A program made the position numbers and the translations under genes. Source: CALGYY01 sp963678485 (GTDB lineage: Bacteria > Bacteroidota > Bacteroidia > Bacteroidales > CAIWKO01). From it: a stretch of 64,000 nt of DNA. Location: the NCBI GenBank assembly GCA_963678485.1, contig OY782882.1:2604001-2668000 (forward strand), given 5' to 3'. Shown one piece after another: positions 1 to 9,384 of the stretch. Positions within the stretch are counted from its first letter, which is position 1; the number at the start of each line of letters is the position of its first letter. The notes beneath the pieces are model-generated. The model had not been told where the DNA came from, did no database searches, and saw only the letters and a program-made list of their open reading frames with translations.

Positions 1-792
1 ACCATTGTCCGTAATACATCAATTTATTTTTCTCCGCAAATACGAAGCAAGATTATTAATGAAGGATGGGCAAGTTACTGGCATGATGAATTATTCAGAA
101 GCGATCCCCAAATGGAGAGCCATGAAGTTGATTATGCCCGATTGAATGCAGGAGTTACATCACTCAGCCGTATTGGTCTCAATCCTTATGCGATTGGCTT
201 ACGACTGATACAGCACGTTGAAGAGCTCGCTGATAAAGGACGGATGCATCGGGATTTTCAACAAACAGAACCAATAAATTTGCGGGAACAGTACGACAGG
301 CATACAGGTGAAGGGAAAGAGCGCATTTTTGATCTTCGTAAGAACTTTTCCGATTTTATGCTCATCAATACGTTTGTAGATCAGGATTTCGTGAACAAAC
401 ACGACTTATTTGTTGTGGGAAAAAGACTCAATGAACAACAAGGTCAGTGGGAGTATTATGTTAAAAGCAGGAAAGCGGAAGATTATAAACAGATGTTAAT
501 CGACTCCCTTTATCATCCGCCTTTTATTACGGTTGATGAAGAAAAGACCAACGAAGGGAACCTATACCTGGTTCATCGTTACGAAGGCAAACAACTTTAT
601 GCTTCATATGTTCCCGATACCATGATGGGGATTGAGTTTCTGTGGGGGGCACAGGTTCAGCTTGAAACTACTGAACGTATTCGCGAAAAGGCAAGCGCTG
701 AAGATGCCTCAGAGAAAATTGTTGAACGCAAGGTGTTGTATACCATCAACAACAAAAAAGCAACTAAAACAGTGCTGGATCATGGCCAATAA
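1..792 (+). CDS. SpoVR family protein, 5' end outside window
   Basis: The reading frame is open from base 1 and reaches a stop at 790-792, so only the C-terminal ~263 residues are present. The codons before the first ATG (at 112) encode the SpoVR hallmark IINEGWASYWHDE, so the gene clearly begins upstream of the window. SpoVR/YcgB proteins are soluble, of poorly understood function, named for Bacillus spore cortex formation. In enterobacteria they are linked to the kinase YeaG (PrkA) and the vWA protein YeaH and to stationary-phase stress. The stop overlaps the start of the PrkA-like gene by 11 bases, which indicates translational coupling and conserves that functional link. A YeaH/DUF444 gene would be expected just upstream, outside the window. 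Confidence 0.9.
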   Translation, partial: TIVRNTSIYFSPQIRSKIINEGWASYWHDELFRSDPQMESHEVDYARLNAGVTSLSRIGLNPYAIGLRLIQHVEELADKGRMHRDFQQTEPINLREQYDRHTGEGKERIFDLRKNFSDFMLINTFVDQDFVNKHDLFVVGKRLNEQQGQWEYYVKSRKAEDYKQMLIDSLYHPPFITVDEEKTNEGNLYLVHRYEGKQLYASYVPDTMMGIEFLWGAQVQLETTERIREKASAEDASEKIVERKVLYTINNKKATKTVLDHGQ

Positions 793-3052
793 GAAAAACG
801 AAAAGAAGACCGAATCCCTCACCGAATTGGAACAAAGGGGTAAGCGGCTTGAAGCCCTGATCAACCTTGGTAACAATATGAAGGAACGGGAAACCCGTGA
901 TTGGGTTCACTTCAACGACTTTTTATATCTTGCTTCACACGAACCGGAGTGGGTATTCAGAGACATTTTTCAGTATTTTCACGATATGGTGATGCATTAT
1001 GTGCCTGAAGGTGTTGATGAATATGCTAATCATGAAGATACCATTGGATTTTTACATTATAATTTTTCCAAACTCTTTGTTGAAACGGCCGATGATCCTT
1101 TCTTTGCTGATCGGCTCTTTGCAAACCGCATGATGAATCTGGTTAAAGAGTTTGATAAGGGTATACAAAATAATCACATATATTTATTCGAAGGCCCTCC
1201 TGGAAGTGGGAAAAGTACGTTTCTGAATAATTTACTGAACAAGCTCGAAGCTTATAACAAGGCTCCAGAAGGAGCGATGTACAGGACAGTTTGGCGTTTG
1301 GATATAAAGAAGCTTGGAGGCTTTTCGGATGTTAAGGGAACAGCAAATCCCGAAAACGAAAATGGAAACGGTCATAGCCGCTGGCTCGAAATTGCCTGTC
1401 CTTCCAACGACCATCCTATTCTGCACATTCCAAAAGACTATCGCGAACGTTTTCTCGATGAATTGATTCAGGATAAAAAATTTAAGAAACGACTTTTTGA
1501 AAGCAAGGAATACCGATGGGTTTTAAAGGATAACCCTTGCAGCATTTGTAGTTCAATGTACAATCGTTTGCTCGAAATTCTCTGCGATCCACTTGAGGTC
1601 TATAAAATGATTTATGCCCGTAAATCGGGAATTGACAGGCAATTTGGTAAAGGCGTAAGTGTTTTTAATCCGGGCGACGAATTATTTAAACGCCCTATTA
1701 CTGATGGCACCTTACAAGGCTTAATTAATAATCTGTTACGCACCGATCAGGTTCATTATATATACAGCCATTTGGCACAGACCAACAATGGTGTATATGC
1801 ATTGATGGATATTAAGGAAAATAATGTGCAGCGACTTACCGACCTGCATGGAATCATTAGTGATGGCGTTCACAAAGTTGAATTAGTTGAAGAAAAAATC
1901 CGATCACTTTTTGTCGGTCTCGTGAATCCTGAAGATAAAAAAAGCTACGAAAATGTTCAGTCTTTTCAGGACCGCATTCAGCATATTACTATTCCTTATG
2001 TGCTGGACTATTCAACAGAAGTCGCTATTTATAAGAATAAGTTTGGAGATGATATTGAAAAGCGTTTTCTGCCTCGTGTTCTTGAAAATTTTGCCCGACT
2101 AATTGTTGCATCACGCCTCGATACCTACTCTTATACCTTGCGAGCCTGGATAAAAGAACCAAGTCGTTACGACAAATACCTCGACGATAATCACCTGCTG
2201 CTTAAGATGGAATTATATAGAGGTATAATTCCCGAATGGCTAAGTGAGGAAGATGTGCGCAATTTCAATCGGGAAACACGTAAAGCACTCATTGCAGAAT
2301 CGGAAAAGGAAGGAATGAAAGGTATTTCCGGTCGCCAATCTCTGAGTATTTTTAATGCATTGTTGGATAAATATGCGGATGAAGATAAACTGATTACAAT
2401 GGAGATGCTGCGGCAGTTTCTTGGCGCGCACCCTCAGCTGAACAGCGATACTCCTGCCGAATTCATGGATGCTTTGCATGATATGTACGATTATACCGTA
2501 TTACAGGAAGTGAAAGAATCGGTTTATTTCTATAGCGAAAAGCAAATTTCCCGCGATATTCTGAATTATCTCTTCGCCATTAATTTTGAACCAGGTGCAA
2601 CTGAACGATGCGCTGATACCGGCGATGTGCTGGAGATTACAGAAGATTATTTCAAAAATTTTGAAGCCTTTTTCCTAGGTGCAGTGAGTACCTCCAGCGA
2701 ACGAGAAGAATTCAGACATGCAGTGCATAACGAATATATTACGCAAACGCTTTCATACGAAATCAAGGTGAATGGCTTGGACATTAAAAAGACGAAGCAA
2801 TATCTCAATCTTTTTGAGAAGTACACCCGTAATCTGAAAGAAAATGCTCTAAGAAACTATTCCGATAACGACCACTTCCGGCGTGCTATAAGCGATTATG
2901 ATAATCCCGGTTTTTCCAAATATGAAGAATCGCTAAAAAAATCAGTAAGCAGACTTATCAAAACGCTAGGCAGCAAATTTGGCTATACTTCAGTAGGTGC
3001 GCAGCAGGTAAGCATCTACGTGCTTGATAACAAGCTTGATAAAAAGTACTAA
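782..3052 (+). CDS. PrkA-type AAA+ serine protein kinase (YeaG family)
   Basis: About 756 residues. The frame is open from 632, but the ATG at 782 (MANKKNEKK) is preferred because it overlaps the spoVR stop by only 11 bases and avoids a 50-residue extension inside spoVR. The Walker A motif GPPGSGKST is at about residue 143. A downstream segment reading HITIPYVLDYSTEVAIYK, followed by GMKGISGRQSLSIF, lines up with the corresponding stretches of E. coli YeaG (VKVPYCLRISEEIKIYE and GMNGLSTRFAFKIL), as does the C-terminal region. It is longer than YeaG (~644 residues). PrkA proteins are cytoplasmic AAA+ proteins with reported serine kinase activity, working with SpoVR and YeaH in starvation and stress responses. 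Recalled alignment, no search was run. Confidence 0.8.
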   Translation: MANKKNEKKTESLTELEQRGKRLEALINLGNNMKERETRDWVHFNDFLYLASHEPEWVFRDIFQYFHDMVMHYVPEGVDEYANHEDTIGFLHYNFSKLFVETADDPFFADRLFANRMMNLVKEFDKGIQNNHIYLFEGPPGSGKSTFLNNLLNKLEAYNKAPEGAMYRTVWRLDIKKLGGFSDVKGTANPENENGNGHSRWLEIACPSNDHPILHIPKDYRERFLDELIQDKKFKKRLFESKEYRWVLKDNPCSICSSMYNRLLEILCDPLEVYKMIYARKSGIDRQFGKGVSVFNPGDELFKRPITDGTLQGLINNLLRTDQVHYIYSHLAQTNNGVYALMDIKENNVQRLTDLHGIISDGVHKVELVEEKIRSLFVGLVNPEDKKSYENVQSFQDRIQHITIPYVLDYSTEVAIYKNKFGDDIEKRFLPRVLENFARLIVASRLDTYSYTLRAWIKEPSRYDKYLDDNHLLLKMELYRGIIPEWLSEEDVRNFNRETRKALIAESEKEGMKGISGRQSLSIFNALLDKYADEDKLITMEMLRQFLGAHPQLNSDTPAEFMDALHDMYDYTVLQEVKESVYFYSEKQISRDILNYLFAINFEPGATERCADTGDVLEITEDYFKNFEAFFLGAVSTSSEREEFRHAVHNEYITQTLSYEIKVNGLDIKKTKQYLNLFEKYTRNLKENALRNYSDNDHFRRAISDYDNPGFSKYEESLKKSVSRLIKTLGSKFGYTSVGAQQVSIYVLDNKLDKKY

Positions 3053-3219
3053 GCGAGCCCTAATTTTACCGAAAATTTGTTAACAATCCTTAATTTCCAA
3101 TGGGATTAAGCAACCTTTTTGTGCAAAACCCTGTCTTATTTAAAACGAATAAAAATAAGCACTAAACGTTCCTTGGTTTACCGAAAACTTGCAATAGACT
3201 ACCGTTAACTGTTTTGGCA

Positions 3220-3250
3220 TTGAATTGGTGAATCTGTGAACGTAACTTTA
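3220..3250 (+). promoter_or_regulatory. possible Bacteroidota promoter before the 37-residue ORF
   Basis: TTG at 3220-3222, 20 bases, then TAACTTTA at 3243-3250, one base from the Bacteroidota -7 consensus TAnnTTTG. It lies 19 bases before the small ORF at 3270. The rest of 3053-3219 is A/T-rich with no other recognisable feature. Confidence 0.3.
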
Positions 3251-3269
3251 TCATACAAAACGCATTATT

Positions 3270-3383
3270 ATGTCGAACCTTTTAAAACCTAAAGCTATGA
3301 ACACCGCGAAGGAGTATATTTTTTGGCTGATTTACGCAGTGATGATGTTGTTCATCGTAGCTGCAGTCGTTATCCTCGGATAA
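3270..3383 (+). CDS. possible 37-residue single-pass membrane peptide
   Basis: ATG at 3270, TAA at 3381. The product begins MSNLLKPKAMNTAKEY and continues with one hydrophobic helix (about residues 17-36, rich in I, L, V, A, M and F) that runs to the C-terminal glycine. The short basic N-terminus suggests N-in topology. A promoter-like sequence ends 19 bases upstream and a good intrinsic terminator lies about 70 bases downstream, so the ORF sits in its own transcription unit in an otherwise empty 670-base gap. An internal ATG at 3297 would give a 28-residue form. No family is recognised; a chance ORF remains possible. Confidence 0.45.
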   Translation: MSNLLKPKAMNTAKEYIFWLIYAVMMLFIVAAVVILG

Positions 3384-3449
3384 TGTTGAATCCCTCCCAA
3401 CGAGTTTCACGTAAACTCAGTAATATTTTTCCGGATTATCTTCCGCGCT

Positions 3450-3483
3450 AAAAAAACCGATTCTTAAAAGAGTCGGTTTTTTT
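3450..3483 (+). terminator. intrinsic terminator
   Basis: AAAAAACCGATTC and GAGTCGGTTTTTTT form a stem with one G-U pair around a short TTAAAA loop, followed by a T run. The A and T tracts make it potentially bidirectional. It follows the small membrane ORF. Between it and the lipoprotein gene (3484-3720) I see nothing else. Confidence 0.75.
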
Positions 3484-3720
3484 GTTGTTGGGTTCTTCTT
3501 TTTCACAAACTATATGTGAACTACAAAAACATCGGAATTTCTCATTGAATTTCTCTAGTATCATATTTTAAATGATTATTCTCTAAGGAAAGACAGCTGT
3601 TCCAAAAAACCATCAACTTTCTTGTGGCTGGAAATAATCAATGTTAATCGAAAGAATTGGAAAGTTATGATTCCCTTCTCCACAAAATGCGAGTTTTAAA
3701 AATTTTATAAAAGAAGTTGC

Positions 3721-4122
3721 TTATGGGTTTGGAGTGACTTTCTCTGCTTTCATTTCCACCAGCCATTTGCCTTTAACTTTTACTAAGTAAACTTTTTCAT
3801 CCGGGCCGGAAAATGCCTTGTATGTGCATATAGCGATATCCCCTTTTTCTTCACAAGCTATAAGTTCCTTTTTGTTGTCACGAAGTATATTTACCCCACC
3901 ACCCATATCAGATAAGGTTTGAACAACCCCTAATAAACGTGCTGTATTTTCGGTACATAGTTCTTTTGCCGCGTCGAATTCCAGATTAGCTAATGCCTTA
4001 AAGAAGCGGGCAGAGACATCAGCAGGAGTGTTGTGTTGCTTACTTTGAATGGTTTTACATGCAGACAGTGAAAAAACTGAAAGCAGGCAAATCATGCTTA
4101 TAAAGGAAATATTTGTTTTCAA
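3721..4122 (-). CDS. small lipoprotein with DUF4878-like domain
   Basis: 133 residues. The N-terminus MKTNISFISMICLLSVFSLSAC is a lipoprotein signal peptide with lipobox LSAC (Cys22). The remainder (VSARFFKALANLEFDAAKELCTENTARLL) has the helix-then-sheet pattern of DUF4878 (NTF2/lumazine-binding-like) domains, found in small secreted Bacteroidota lipoproteins of unknown function. It is transcribed divergently from dnaG; a TATCTTTG -7 element lies 46 bases upstream. Family membership is a recollection of the sequence pattern and the biological role is unknown. Confidence 0.7.
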   Translation of the reverse strand: MKTNISFISMICLLSVFSLSACKTIQSKQHNTPADVSARFFKALANLEFDAAKELCTENTARLLGVVQTLSDMGGGVNILRDNKKELIACEEKGDIAICTYKAFSGPDEKVYLVKVKGKWLVEMKAEKVTPNP

Positions 4123-4168
4123 TTGAATATCAGTCGATTAATCAGGTTGAGCTGTTTTGTGTAAAAAA

Positions 4169-4176
4169 CAAAGATA
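4169..4176 (-). promoter_or_regulatory. Bacteroidota -7 promoter element
   Basis: CAAAGATA on the plus strand, i.e. TATCTTTG on the minus strand, 46 bases upstream of the lipoprotein start at 4122. It matches the TAnnTTTG consensus exactly. No clear -33 TTTG at standard spacing. Confidence 0.4.
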
Positions 4177-4222
4177 GACAAATGCCGAGTTTTTGCTACT
4201 TTAGCAACAATTATTTGCCCCT

Positions 4223-6193
4223 ATGATACCCCCGGAAACTGTTCAGAAAATAATAGAGACTGCACGCATTGAAGAAGTGGTGGGTGACTTCGTAAGTCTA
4301 AAAAAGCGGGGTGTGAATATGCTTGGTTTGTGTCCGTTCCACAACGAGAAAACGCCATCCTTTACAGTTTCTCCTGTAAAAGGAATTTATAAGTGTTTTG
4401 GTTGCAGCAAAGCAGGAAATTCGGTGAATTTCGTGATGGAGCATGAGCACTACACTTATCCGGAAGCCTTGCGCTATCTGGCACATAAGTACCATATCGA
4501 AATAGAGGAAGCAGAAAAAGATCCTGCAGAATTTCAAGCACAAAATGAACGCGAAAGTTTATTTCTATTGAATGCTTTTGCACAAAAGCATTTCTCGCAG
4601 CATTTGCTTGAAAGCGAAGATGGGAAGGCCATAGGCTTAAGCTATTTAAAAGAGCGGGAGTTCACCACAGATATCATTAAAAAATTCCAGTTAGGTTACT
4701 GTTCAGAGCAATGGGATCATTTCACACGAACTGCGCTGGAGCATGGATATTCTAAAGATTTTCTAGTGAAGTTAGGGTTGAGTATTGATAAGGATGGTCG
4801 CATGTATGATCGTTTTCGTGGACGTATCATGTTTCCGGTGCACAATCAATCGGGCCGTGTGGTGGGCTTTACAGGGCGTATCCTGACCGGAGAAAAGGAT
4901 AAACCTAAATATGTCAATTCTCCCGAATCTGAAATATACAATAAAAGCAAGACTTTATACGGGATATACTTTGCGCGCACTGCAATTGCAAAGCTTGATC
5001 ATTGTTTACTTGTAGAAGGCAATGCCGACGTAATATCATTGTTTCAATCGGGTGTTGAGAATGTTGTGGCTTCTTCAGGTACATCATTAACTCCTGATCA
5101 GATAAGGCTCATCAAGCGGTACACTTCAAACATCACCATCTTATATGATGGCGATAGTGCGGGCATCAAGGCTGCAATGCGGGGAACAGAGATGATTCTT
5201 GAAGAGGGGATGAATGTTCGCATCGTCTTATTTCCTGATGGAGAAGATCCGGATTCCTTTGCACGGAAACATCGTCCATCGGAGCTTGAAGCGTTCATCG
5301 CAAAAAATGCTGTAAACTTTATTGCTTTTAAGCTTAAGCTGCTGCTTGAAGAATCGAAGAACGATCCCATTAAAACAGCCGGATTAATCAAGGATATTGT
5401 ACAAACAATTTCAGTAATTCCTGATCAGGTAAGTCGCGGTTTATATCTACGGCAGTGCAGCGAAATGATGAATATTCCTGAGCAGACACTGGTGAATGAA
5501 CTCAATCGTCTGTTGCGAAAAAAGATGGCCAAGAAAGAGCCGGATGTGAGAGAGGAGGATATTCCTGAAGTTGCCATTAGTGATGTAGAACAGGGCATTC
5601 TTATCGATCCCTTCAATTCTTATGAACAGGAAAAATATATTATTCAAATATTGCTCAATTATGGTACGATTGAAATCCTTGTAAAAGACGAAGACGAGGA
5701 TCATCGGCCCATTGAATCGCTTGTTAAAGTTGCTACTTTTATTGTTCAGGATTTTAAAAATGATGAGCTCGAATTTGAAGATCCGACATTTAATGCAATA
5801 TACAAGACCTTTGTTGAACATTCGGAGAGGAACGAAATTCCCGACGAAAAATTCTTCATTAATTTCCCCGATCAAAATATTGCTCATGTATCTATTAGCC
5901 TGATTGAATCGCCATATTTGCTGAGTGATAATTGGACAAAGAAGCACAAGATAAATGTTCCCAGCAAAGAAGATGAAAACAGGCATATACTAATTAAGGA
6001 CATCATGGAATCCTTATTGGCTATACGTTCGCGACGATTAGAGAAGATGATACGTAATGTACAGGAGGAGCTTCGGACTATTCAACAAGATGGAAATCAC
6101 GACGACATGATGATATTGCTGAATCGCGACAAAACACTTAAAGAAGCCTATTCACAGCTTAATCGTGGATTGGGAAGAATCATCACCCGATAA
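4223..6193 (+). CDS. dnaG: DNA primase DnaG
   Basis: 656 residues, the usual length. DnaG synthesises RNA primers for lagging-strand replication together with the replicative helicase. The N-terminal CHC2 zinc finger is visible as CPFHNEKTPSF and KCFGCSKAGN (Cys37, His40, Cys58, Cys61). The catalytic core follows, with the Toprim motifs LLVEGNADVISLF (near residue 263; the acidic residue is kept although many primases read EGYMDV here) and ILYDGDSAGIKAA (near residue 306). The C-terminal 200 residues are poorly conserved, as expected for the helicase-interacting domain. It is followed after 9 bases by an Old Yellow Enzyme gene, which is probably cotranscribed. Confidence 0.97.
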   Translation: MIPPETVQKIIETARIEEVVGDFVSLKKRGVNMLGLCPFHNEKTPSFTVSPVKGIYKCFGCSKAGNSVNFVMEHEHYTYPEALRYLAHKYHIEIEEAEKDPAEFQAQNERESLFLLNAFAQKHFSQHLLESEDGKAIGLSYLKEREFTTDIIKKFQLGYCSEQWDHFTRTALEHGYSKDFLVKLGLSIDKDGRMYDRFRGRIMFPVHNQSGRVVGFTGRILTGEKDKPKYVNSPESEIYNKSKTLYGIYFARTAIAKLDHCLLVEGNADVISLFQSGVENVVASSGTSLTPDQIRLIKRYTSNITILYDGDSAGIKAAMRGTEMILEEGMNVRIVLFPDGEDPDSFARKHRPSELEAFIAKNAVNFIAFKLKLLLEESKNDPIKTAGLIKDIVQTISVIPDQVSRGLYLRQCSEMMNIPEQTLVNELNRLLRKKMAKKEPDVREEDIPEVAISDVEQGILIDPFNSYEQEKYIIQILLNYGTIEILVKDEDEDHRPIESLVKVATFIVQDFKNDELEFEDPTFNAIYKTFVEHSERNEIPDEKFFINFPDQNIAHVSISLIESPYLLSDNWTKKHKINVPSKEDENRHILIKDIMESLLAIRSRRLEKMIRNVQEELRTIQQDGNHDDMMILLNRDKTLKEAYSQLNRGLGRIITR

Positions 6194-6202
6194 ATTAAAT
6201 CC

Positions 6203-7423
6203 ATGTCTTCATCATTACTGTTTACTCCGCTGAGGATTGGGCCGCTTACACTTCGTAACCGGTCAATCAGAGCTGCAGCCTTCGAGGGCATGTGTCCCGG
6301 CAACACAGTTTCTCAGCAGTTAATCGATTATCATACGTCTGTTGCTGCCGGAGGAATCGGAATGACCACTGTCGCCTATGCTTCTGTTTGTCGCAACGGG
6401 CTTTCGTTTCCGCATCAACTTTGGATGCGTCGCGAGATTCTTCCCGAATTGAGGCGACTCACCGACTCCATACATAAGGAAGGCGCTGCAGCTTCGGTTC
6501 AGATTGGACATTGCGGAAATATGTCGAAAAAAAGTGTTGCAGGTGAATGGCCAGTTACCGCTTCAACAGGCATCAATATTTATTCGCCAACATGGGCACG
6601 TGGCCTTAAGAAAAGTGAAATTGAAAGTATTGCTCAATCCTTTGGAGATGCTGTAAATCTGGCTCGAGAAGGGGGTTTCGATGCAGTTGAGGTTCATGCG
6701 GGTCATGGTTATTTACTGAGCCAGTTTCTTTCGCCCTATACGAATCGCCGTAAGGACGAGTTTGGGGGAGTACTCGAAAACCGAATGCGGTTTATGGAAA
6801 TGGCCATGGAAAAGGTAATGCAGGCAGCCGGCAGCGATATGGCCGTTGTTGTGAAAATGAATATGACTGATGGATTCAAGGGCGGAATGGAAATTCCCGA
6901 ATCCATTGAAGTTGCCAAACGGCTGGAAAGTCTAGGTGCTCATGCTATAGTGCTAAGTAGTGGTTTTGTGAGTAAAGCGCCCATGGTAGTAATGCGGGGG
7001 GCGATGCCCATTAAAACGCTGACCCATTATATGGATAGTTTATTTCTAAAATATAGTGTGCTGTTGTTTGGCCGGTTCATGATTCGCAGCAAGCCTTTTA
7101 CTGAAGCGTATTTCTTTGAAGATGCCAAAAAATTCAGAACGGAACTTAAGTTGCCATTGATTTATGTTGGTGGTCTTATTTCGATGGAGAAAATAGATAT
7201 GGTGCTTAATGCCGGATTTGATGGAGTGTCCATGGCCAGAGCATTATTAAATGAACCGGGTTTTATTAATCGTCTTAAAGAGGGCGATCTGCAAAAGAAT
7301 GCGTGCACACACGCCAATTACTGCATTGCACGGATGTATTCAAAAGAAATGGCATGTCACAAACACATAGAAGCATTGCCGGAATTTATTCTGAAAGAAA
7401 TTTCTGCAACACATAAATCATGA
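6203..7423 (+). CDS. NADH:flavin oxidoreductase, Old Yellow Enzyme family
   Basis: 406 residues forming a single FMN-binding TIM barrel. Family landmarks include LFTPLRIGPLTLRNR at the N-terminus, QIGHCG, VEVHAGHGYLLSQFLSPYTN with the substrate-binding HxxH pair, NRRKDEFGG, and the phosphate-binding VGGLISMEKIDMVL near the end. The C-terminal CTHANYCIARM stretch recalls the cysteine region of 2,4-dienoyl-CoA reductases, but the FAD/NAD half of those enzymes is missing, so this is the short OYE form. Substrate is unknown; probably an enone, dienoyl or steroid-like compound. It overlaps the next gene, a short-chain dehydrogenase, by four bases (ATGA), suggesting two consecutive steps on the same compound. 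Confidence 0.9.
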   Translation: MSSSLLFTPLRIGPLTLRNRSIRAAAFEGMCPGNTVSQQLIDYHTSVAAGGIGMTTVAYASVCRNGLSFPHQLWMRREILPELRRLTDSIHKEGAAASVQIGHCGNMSKKSVAGEWPVTASTGINIYSPTWARGLKKSEIESIAQSFGDAVNLAREGGFDAVEVHAGHGYLLSQFLSPYTNRRKDEFGGVLENRMRFMEMAMEKVMQAAGSDMAVVVKMNMTDGFKGGMEIPESIEVAKRLESLGAHAIVLSSGFVSKAPMVVMRGAMPIKTLTHYMDSLFLKYSVLLFGRFMIRSKPFTEAYFFEDAKKFRTELKLPLIYVGGLISMEKIDMVLNAGFDGVSMARALLNEPGFINRLKEGDLQKNACTHANYCIARMYSKEMACHKHIEALPEFILKEISATHKS

Positions 7424-8217
7424 AAGCTGAAATTAGCGGACTCACAGCACTCATTACAGGAGCCAGTTCGGGTATGGGGTACGAATATGCGCAACAGCTT
7501 GCCAGTCGAGGTGTTCATGTTGTTTCCGTTAGTAATGAGGAAGAAAAGATTAAACATCTTTGTCACGAGTTAACGGTAAAATATGAGGTAAAGGCTTATC
7601 CGATTTACATGGATCTGGCCCGATCAGAAGCGGCTGACGAATTATATGAACATTGTAAATCGCTGAATTTAACTGTAGATATTCTTATCAATAATGCAGG
7701 TGTTTTCTTTTATGAAGAAATCGTTGAAGTAAGCCCTGAGCGCGGGAAAGCGATGATGCAACTCCATGTGATTACACCTTCACTATTGTGTGCATATTTT
7801 GGTAGAGAAATGAAAAGCAGAAGAAAGGGCTACATCCTAAATATGTCCTCCATTTCTGCACATATGCCCTTCCCCGGGATTTCTTATTATGCATCGACGA
7901 AGCGATATCTAAAGGGATTTTCGCGTGCATTGCGTTCAGAATTACGCAGCTTCAATGTAAGCGTCAGCTGTGTGTGTCCTGGTGCAGTTGCAACCAATTT
8001 GTTTGACCGGCAAAAGGTGGATTACGACAAGGCTTTACGATGGGGGATTATGATGAAAGCTGAAAAAGTTGTTCGTATTGCATTGCGTGGGTTATTCAAT
8101 AAAAAATCGGTGATAGTGCCCGGTTTGATAAACAGAATCTCTGTTGCATTGGTCCGCCTCACACCGCATGGGCTTATTTTACTGGTTCTCCGGAGTAAGA
8201 TACTTGGGTTAAAATAA
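7420..8217 (+). CDS. short-chain dehydrogenase/reductase (SDR)
   Basis: 265 residues with a classical SDR Rossmann fold. The cofactor loop is ITGASSGMGYEYA, the structural motif NNAG lies near residue 92, the catalytic Ser is in MSSIS, and the catalytic YxxxK reads YYASTKR. The CPGAVATNLF segment is the usual post-catalytic loop. Translationally coupled to the OYE-type reductase by a 4-base overlap. The C-terminal ~40 residues are hydrophobic, which may mean membrane association, as in SDRs acting on lipids or ketosteroids. The substrate cannot be deduced. Confidence 0.92.
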   Translation: MKAEISGLTALITGASSGMGYEYAQQLASRGVHVVSVSNEEEKIKHLCHELTVKYEVKAYPIYMDLARSEAADELYEHCKSLNLTVDILINNAGVFFYEEIVEVSPERGKAMMQLHVITPSLLCAYFGREMKSRRKGYILNMSSISAHMPFPGISYYASTKRYLKGFSRALRSELRSFNVSVSCVCPGAVATNLFDRQKVDYDKALRWGIMMKAEKVVRIALRGLFNKKSVIVPGLINRISVALVRLTPHGLILLVLRSKILGLK

Positions 8218-8249
8218 TCTATATCGTTGTGTTGATTTTGTGATGCAAA

Positions 8250-9227
8250 TTATTTTTTACCAACCATCATCGCATTGTTGAATGTTGGAATACGATTGAA
8301 ATCTGAGAGTCCTGCATTCTTCATCCATGAAATCATTTCTTCTTCGGTATAGGTGTCCCCACGCTCGGTTGCAACCAGCATATTCAAAGCGAAAAATGCA
8401 CCTGCTTCAGGGGCCGTGCGATCTTCGTCCATAATATGGTCCTGAATTACCAGCTGTCCGCCTAGATTGAGCGAAGCAGCGCACTTACTGATGAGTGCTA
8501 CGTTCTCTTCAAAAGAATTAATATGTACAATTGCGGAAAGAAAGATAAGGTCGTAGCCATTGCCAAAATCATCGCTATGATAATTTCCTGCTTTGTAGTG
8601 GATTTGCTCTGTCATGCCAGCTTCGGTGACATATTTTTTAGTTTCTTCCAATACCTCGGGGAGATCAAAAATGGTTGCTTGTAATCCGTTTTTTTGACGG
8701 ACAAAGGCCATCGAATATGCACCTGAGCCGCCTCCTATATCAAGCACAGTATTTACCTTTTGTAAATCCAGTTTCCTGACCACTTCGTCTGCCTGAGACA
8801 TAGCGCGCATATGCATGGCAGCAATAAACTGCTGTACCCAATCGTCGGAATTCTTTTCTTCTCTAATTTTATTATGACCGCAGATAACAGCTTCTGTAAG
8901 GCCGGTCCATGTGTTCCACATATTGAGTGTATGTCCAAATCCAGAGAGGTAAGTATCCTTTCCCTTGACCAGATGCTTTTCCGCGAAAGCGGTATTGGAA
9001 AAGCGTCTATCTTTTTTTACAATGAGGCCAACAGCCACCAGGGCATTCAATAAGCGGTCCATGGCGCGGACGTCGGTTCCTGTGGTGGCGGCCACTTCGG
9101 ATGAAGTTAGTGCTTCACTTCCTAAACAGCTGAATACTTCCAGTTCGTAGGCAGTAAGTATGATACGGGCACGTTGAAAGGCATAAACGGCTTCGCGAAA
9201 TTGTGCGGGTGTTTGAAAAGCAACCAT
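8250..9227 (-). CDS. SAM-dependent O-methyltransferase (family 2 type)
   Basis: 325 residues. The first ~100 residues form a winged-helix dimerisation domain (YELEVFSCLGSEALTSSEVAATTG, then MDRLLNALVAVGLI). The SAM-binding motif VLDIGGGSGAYS follows near residue 170, with FDLPEV as the acidic strand-2 motif. The layout matches O-methyltransferases of the hydroxyneurosporene/acetylserotonin type, which methylate hydroxyl groups on small aromatic or isoprenoid compounds; the target here is unknown. Convergent with the SDR gene (32-base gap) and divergent from the PorV-like gene. A TATCTTTG -7 element lies 37 bases upstream. Confidence 0.88.
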   Translation of the reverse strand: MVAFQTPAQFREAVYAFQRARIILTAYELEVFSCLGSEALTSSEVAATTGTDVRAMDRLLNALVAVGLIVKKDRRFSNTAFAEKHLVKGKDTYLSGFGHTLNMWNTWTGLTEAVICGHNKIREEKNSDDWVQQFIAAMHMRAMSQADEVVRKLDLQKVNTVLDIGGGSGAYSMAFVRQKNGLQATIFDLPEVLEETKKYVTEAGMTEQIHYKAGNYHSDDFGNGYDLIFLSAIVHINSFEENVALISKCAASLNLGGQLVIQDHIMDEDRTAPEAGAFFALNMLVATERGDTYTEEEMISWMKNAGLSDFNRIPTFNNAMMVGKK

Positions 9228-9264
9228 ATTTTATAAAAATTTGTCGTAACTTTGTATAATTCTG

Positions 9265-9272
9265 CAAAGATA
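9265..9272 (-). promoter_or_regulatory. Bacteroidota -7 element for the methyltransferase gene
   Basis: CAAAGATA on the plus strand (TATCTTTG on the minus strand), 37 bases before the start at 9227. No convincing -33 TTTG at normal spacing. Confidence 0.4.
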
Positions 9273-9318
9273 AGGTATTGCCCTGGGAATTGTAATGCTT
9301 GGTTTTGCTTGATTTACC

Positions 9319-9326
9319 TATTTTTG
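9319..9326 (+). promoter_or_regulatory. Bacteroidota -7 element for the PorV-like gene
   Basis: TATTTTTG, 58 bases upstream of the ATG at 9385, matching TAnnTTTG. A TTG at 9299-9301 is a possible but slightly close -33 element. Confidence 0.35.
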
Positions 9327-9384
9327 CAATCATACTAAACTGTGTAAATGCCCGTTATATAGCGGAATTTTTGACAACCCCCCT

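Noticed and set aside
632..781. 50-codon N-terminal extension of the PrkA-like gene
   Set aside because: It lies wholly inside spoVR in another frame; the ATG at 782 gives a normal short overlap and a plausible N-terminus.
5447..5986. 179-codon minus-strand ORF inside dnaG
   Set aside because: Antisense to conserved primase sequence, with no recognisable product or promoter.
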